Below, piece by piece: positions 63,510 to 64,000 of a DNA stretch of 64,000 nucleotides. Position numbers and translations under genes: made by a program. The notes below the pieces were generated by a model that worked only from the letters and a program-made list of their open reading frames with translations, was not told the origin of the DNA and ran no database searches. Position 1 is the first letter of the stretch, and the number at the start of each line of letters is the position of its first letter. Source of the stretch: Penelope pileata (lineage: Eukaryota > Chordata > Aves > Galliformes > Cracidae); contig WBMW01002318.1 in NCBI GenBank assembly GCA_013396635.1, positions 1 through 64,000 of the forward strand, in the 5' to 3' direction.

Positions 63510-64000
63510 TACCCTGTAAAAAATCACTACAATATTTTCAGAGAATGCATCCCTTGGAGTAAAGATAAAATAGTGTGAACACTCTGGATATCATTCACTC
63601 TGATACCATGATGAGACCTGACAAAAGATCTACACCAAAAGAAAAGAGCAATACAACAGCAGTTAGTATAGTACAGTACTAAATGATTTTACTGATTTGA
63701 AAGAATCTTTGAAAAATCTAGAACATAACAGTTAAAATATTTACACTAAATTTAATTTCAGCCCATTGCCATTTTAAAGCAATGGCTGCCTTCTATGCCA
63801 TGCCAGTGGTTTAGTACAGAACTTAGCATAGTCACAAAATACAGAGCAAAAAGTGAGTGGTTTCTTTTTTAGATTTTTCAATCGACAGCCATCAACACAT
63901 CAGCAATTTGGAGCAATAAATTCTTCAGGAAACAATAACTGTGTTTTACACAGTTTGTGTTAAATCACACACACTAGGTAAAGAAAGATGTTATCAAGAG

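Larger units (their letters stand above)
6250..64000 (-). other. KDM4C: KDM4C gene, 3' part (lysine demethylase 4C), five last coding exons plus 3'UTR
   Basis: KDM4C removes di- and trimethyl marks from histone H3 lysine 9 (and lysine 36) in the nucleus. The catalytic JmjN/JmjC half is not in this window. What is seen here is the reader half: the second PHD finger and the double Tudor domain, in five minus-strand exons of 186, 171, 120, 93 and 165 bp (stop included). Every junction has a GT donor and an AG acceptor, and the reading frame stays open through all five (244 residues). Assignment to KDM4C rather than KDM4A or KDM4B rests on recalled paralogue-specific stretches: SRDTFPEDIV, KWPDGKLYGAKY, AHMYQVEFEDGSQ and the ending FLKSSFQKKC. 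The gene continues beyond 64000. In human the gene lies on 9p24, so the expected location is avian chromosome Z (inference). Confidence 0.93.
39471..64000 (-). other. KDM4C: KDM4C intron, partial (at least 24.5 kb)
   Basis: The acceptor CCTTCTACAG ends at 39471 and the donor lies beyond the window. I looked on the minus strand for the preceding KDM4C exon (first PHD and pre-PHD motifs such as a CLCNLRGG- or WAHVMC-like peptide) and did not see it. Contents: A-runs at 42921..42938 and 43964..43978, a perfect hairpin at 43191, a CR1 remnant at 45539, a purine-rich tract near 47807, a mariner remnant at 48424, a CR1 at 57618, an LTR at 57873, a CR1 at 60151, a palindrome at 61829 and a homopurine tract at 63385. 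About 48924..57617 appears to be unique AT-rich sequence without recognised elements. Confidence 0.75.

Noticed and set aside
63366..63578. Lysine-rich 70-codon open frame
   Set aside because: It is a translation of a simple purine repeat.
1..64000. CRISPR arrays, operons, phage or bacterial defence systems
   Set aside because: There is no spaced direct-repeat array and no prokaryotic gene structure; introns, CR1 and LTR elements show vertebrate nuclear DNA.

Overview
The window is vertebrate nuclear DNA, almost certainly from a bird and most likely a galliform such as chicken. The evidence is interspersed CR1 LINE fragments with the avian 3' octamer (ATTCTATG-type), two deleted mariner copies that resemble the chicken Galluhop family, and solo-LTR-like blocks of avian endogenous retrovirus type. 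There is no sign of bacterial, phage or plasmid content, and most open reading frames are chance or repeat-derived.

The only gene I can support is KDM4C (JMJD2C), a histone H3K9/K36 demethylase, on the minus strand. The window holds its last five coding exons, in transcript order: the second (extended) PHD-finger exon at 39285..39470, a Tudor exon at 30918..31088, a Tudor exon at 13858..13977, the exon closing the Tudor domain at 9912..10004, and the terminal exon at 7139..7303. A 3'UTR of about 0.9 kb ends near 6250 at a good AATAAA signal. Together they encode 244 residues without an internal stop. Each junction has a GT donor and an AG acceptor, and all junctions are phase 0. The JmjN, JmjC and first PHD exons are not found here and must lie beyond 64000. 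In human this gene is on 9p24, which corresponds to the avian Z chromosome (inference).

Layout: 1..16 is the 3' tail of a CR1. 17..6249 is intergenic DNA downstream of KDM4C with no recognised gene. 6250..39470 is the 3' part of KDM4C, with introns of 2.6, 3.9, 16.9 and 8.2 kb. 39471..64000 is at least 24.5 kb of a further intron. The 16.9-kb intron carries a cluster of three CR1s (one with an in-frame 78-bp tandem duplication) and a solo LTR. The 8.2-kb intron carries a deleted mariner, a second LTR and a CR1. The long upstream intron carries three CR1s, a second mariner with the same internal deletion, and an inverted copy of the second LTR family.

I found no convincing new biological system. 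The points most worth checking are the apparent early stop in KDM4C (four codons before a second in-frame stop at the usual end), the all-phase-0 exon run, the shared mariner deletion, the CR1 duplication, an unassigned 164-codon ORF antisense in an intron, and a palindrome around a CACGTG E-box.
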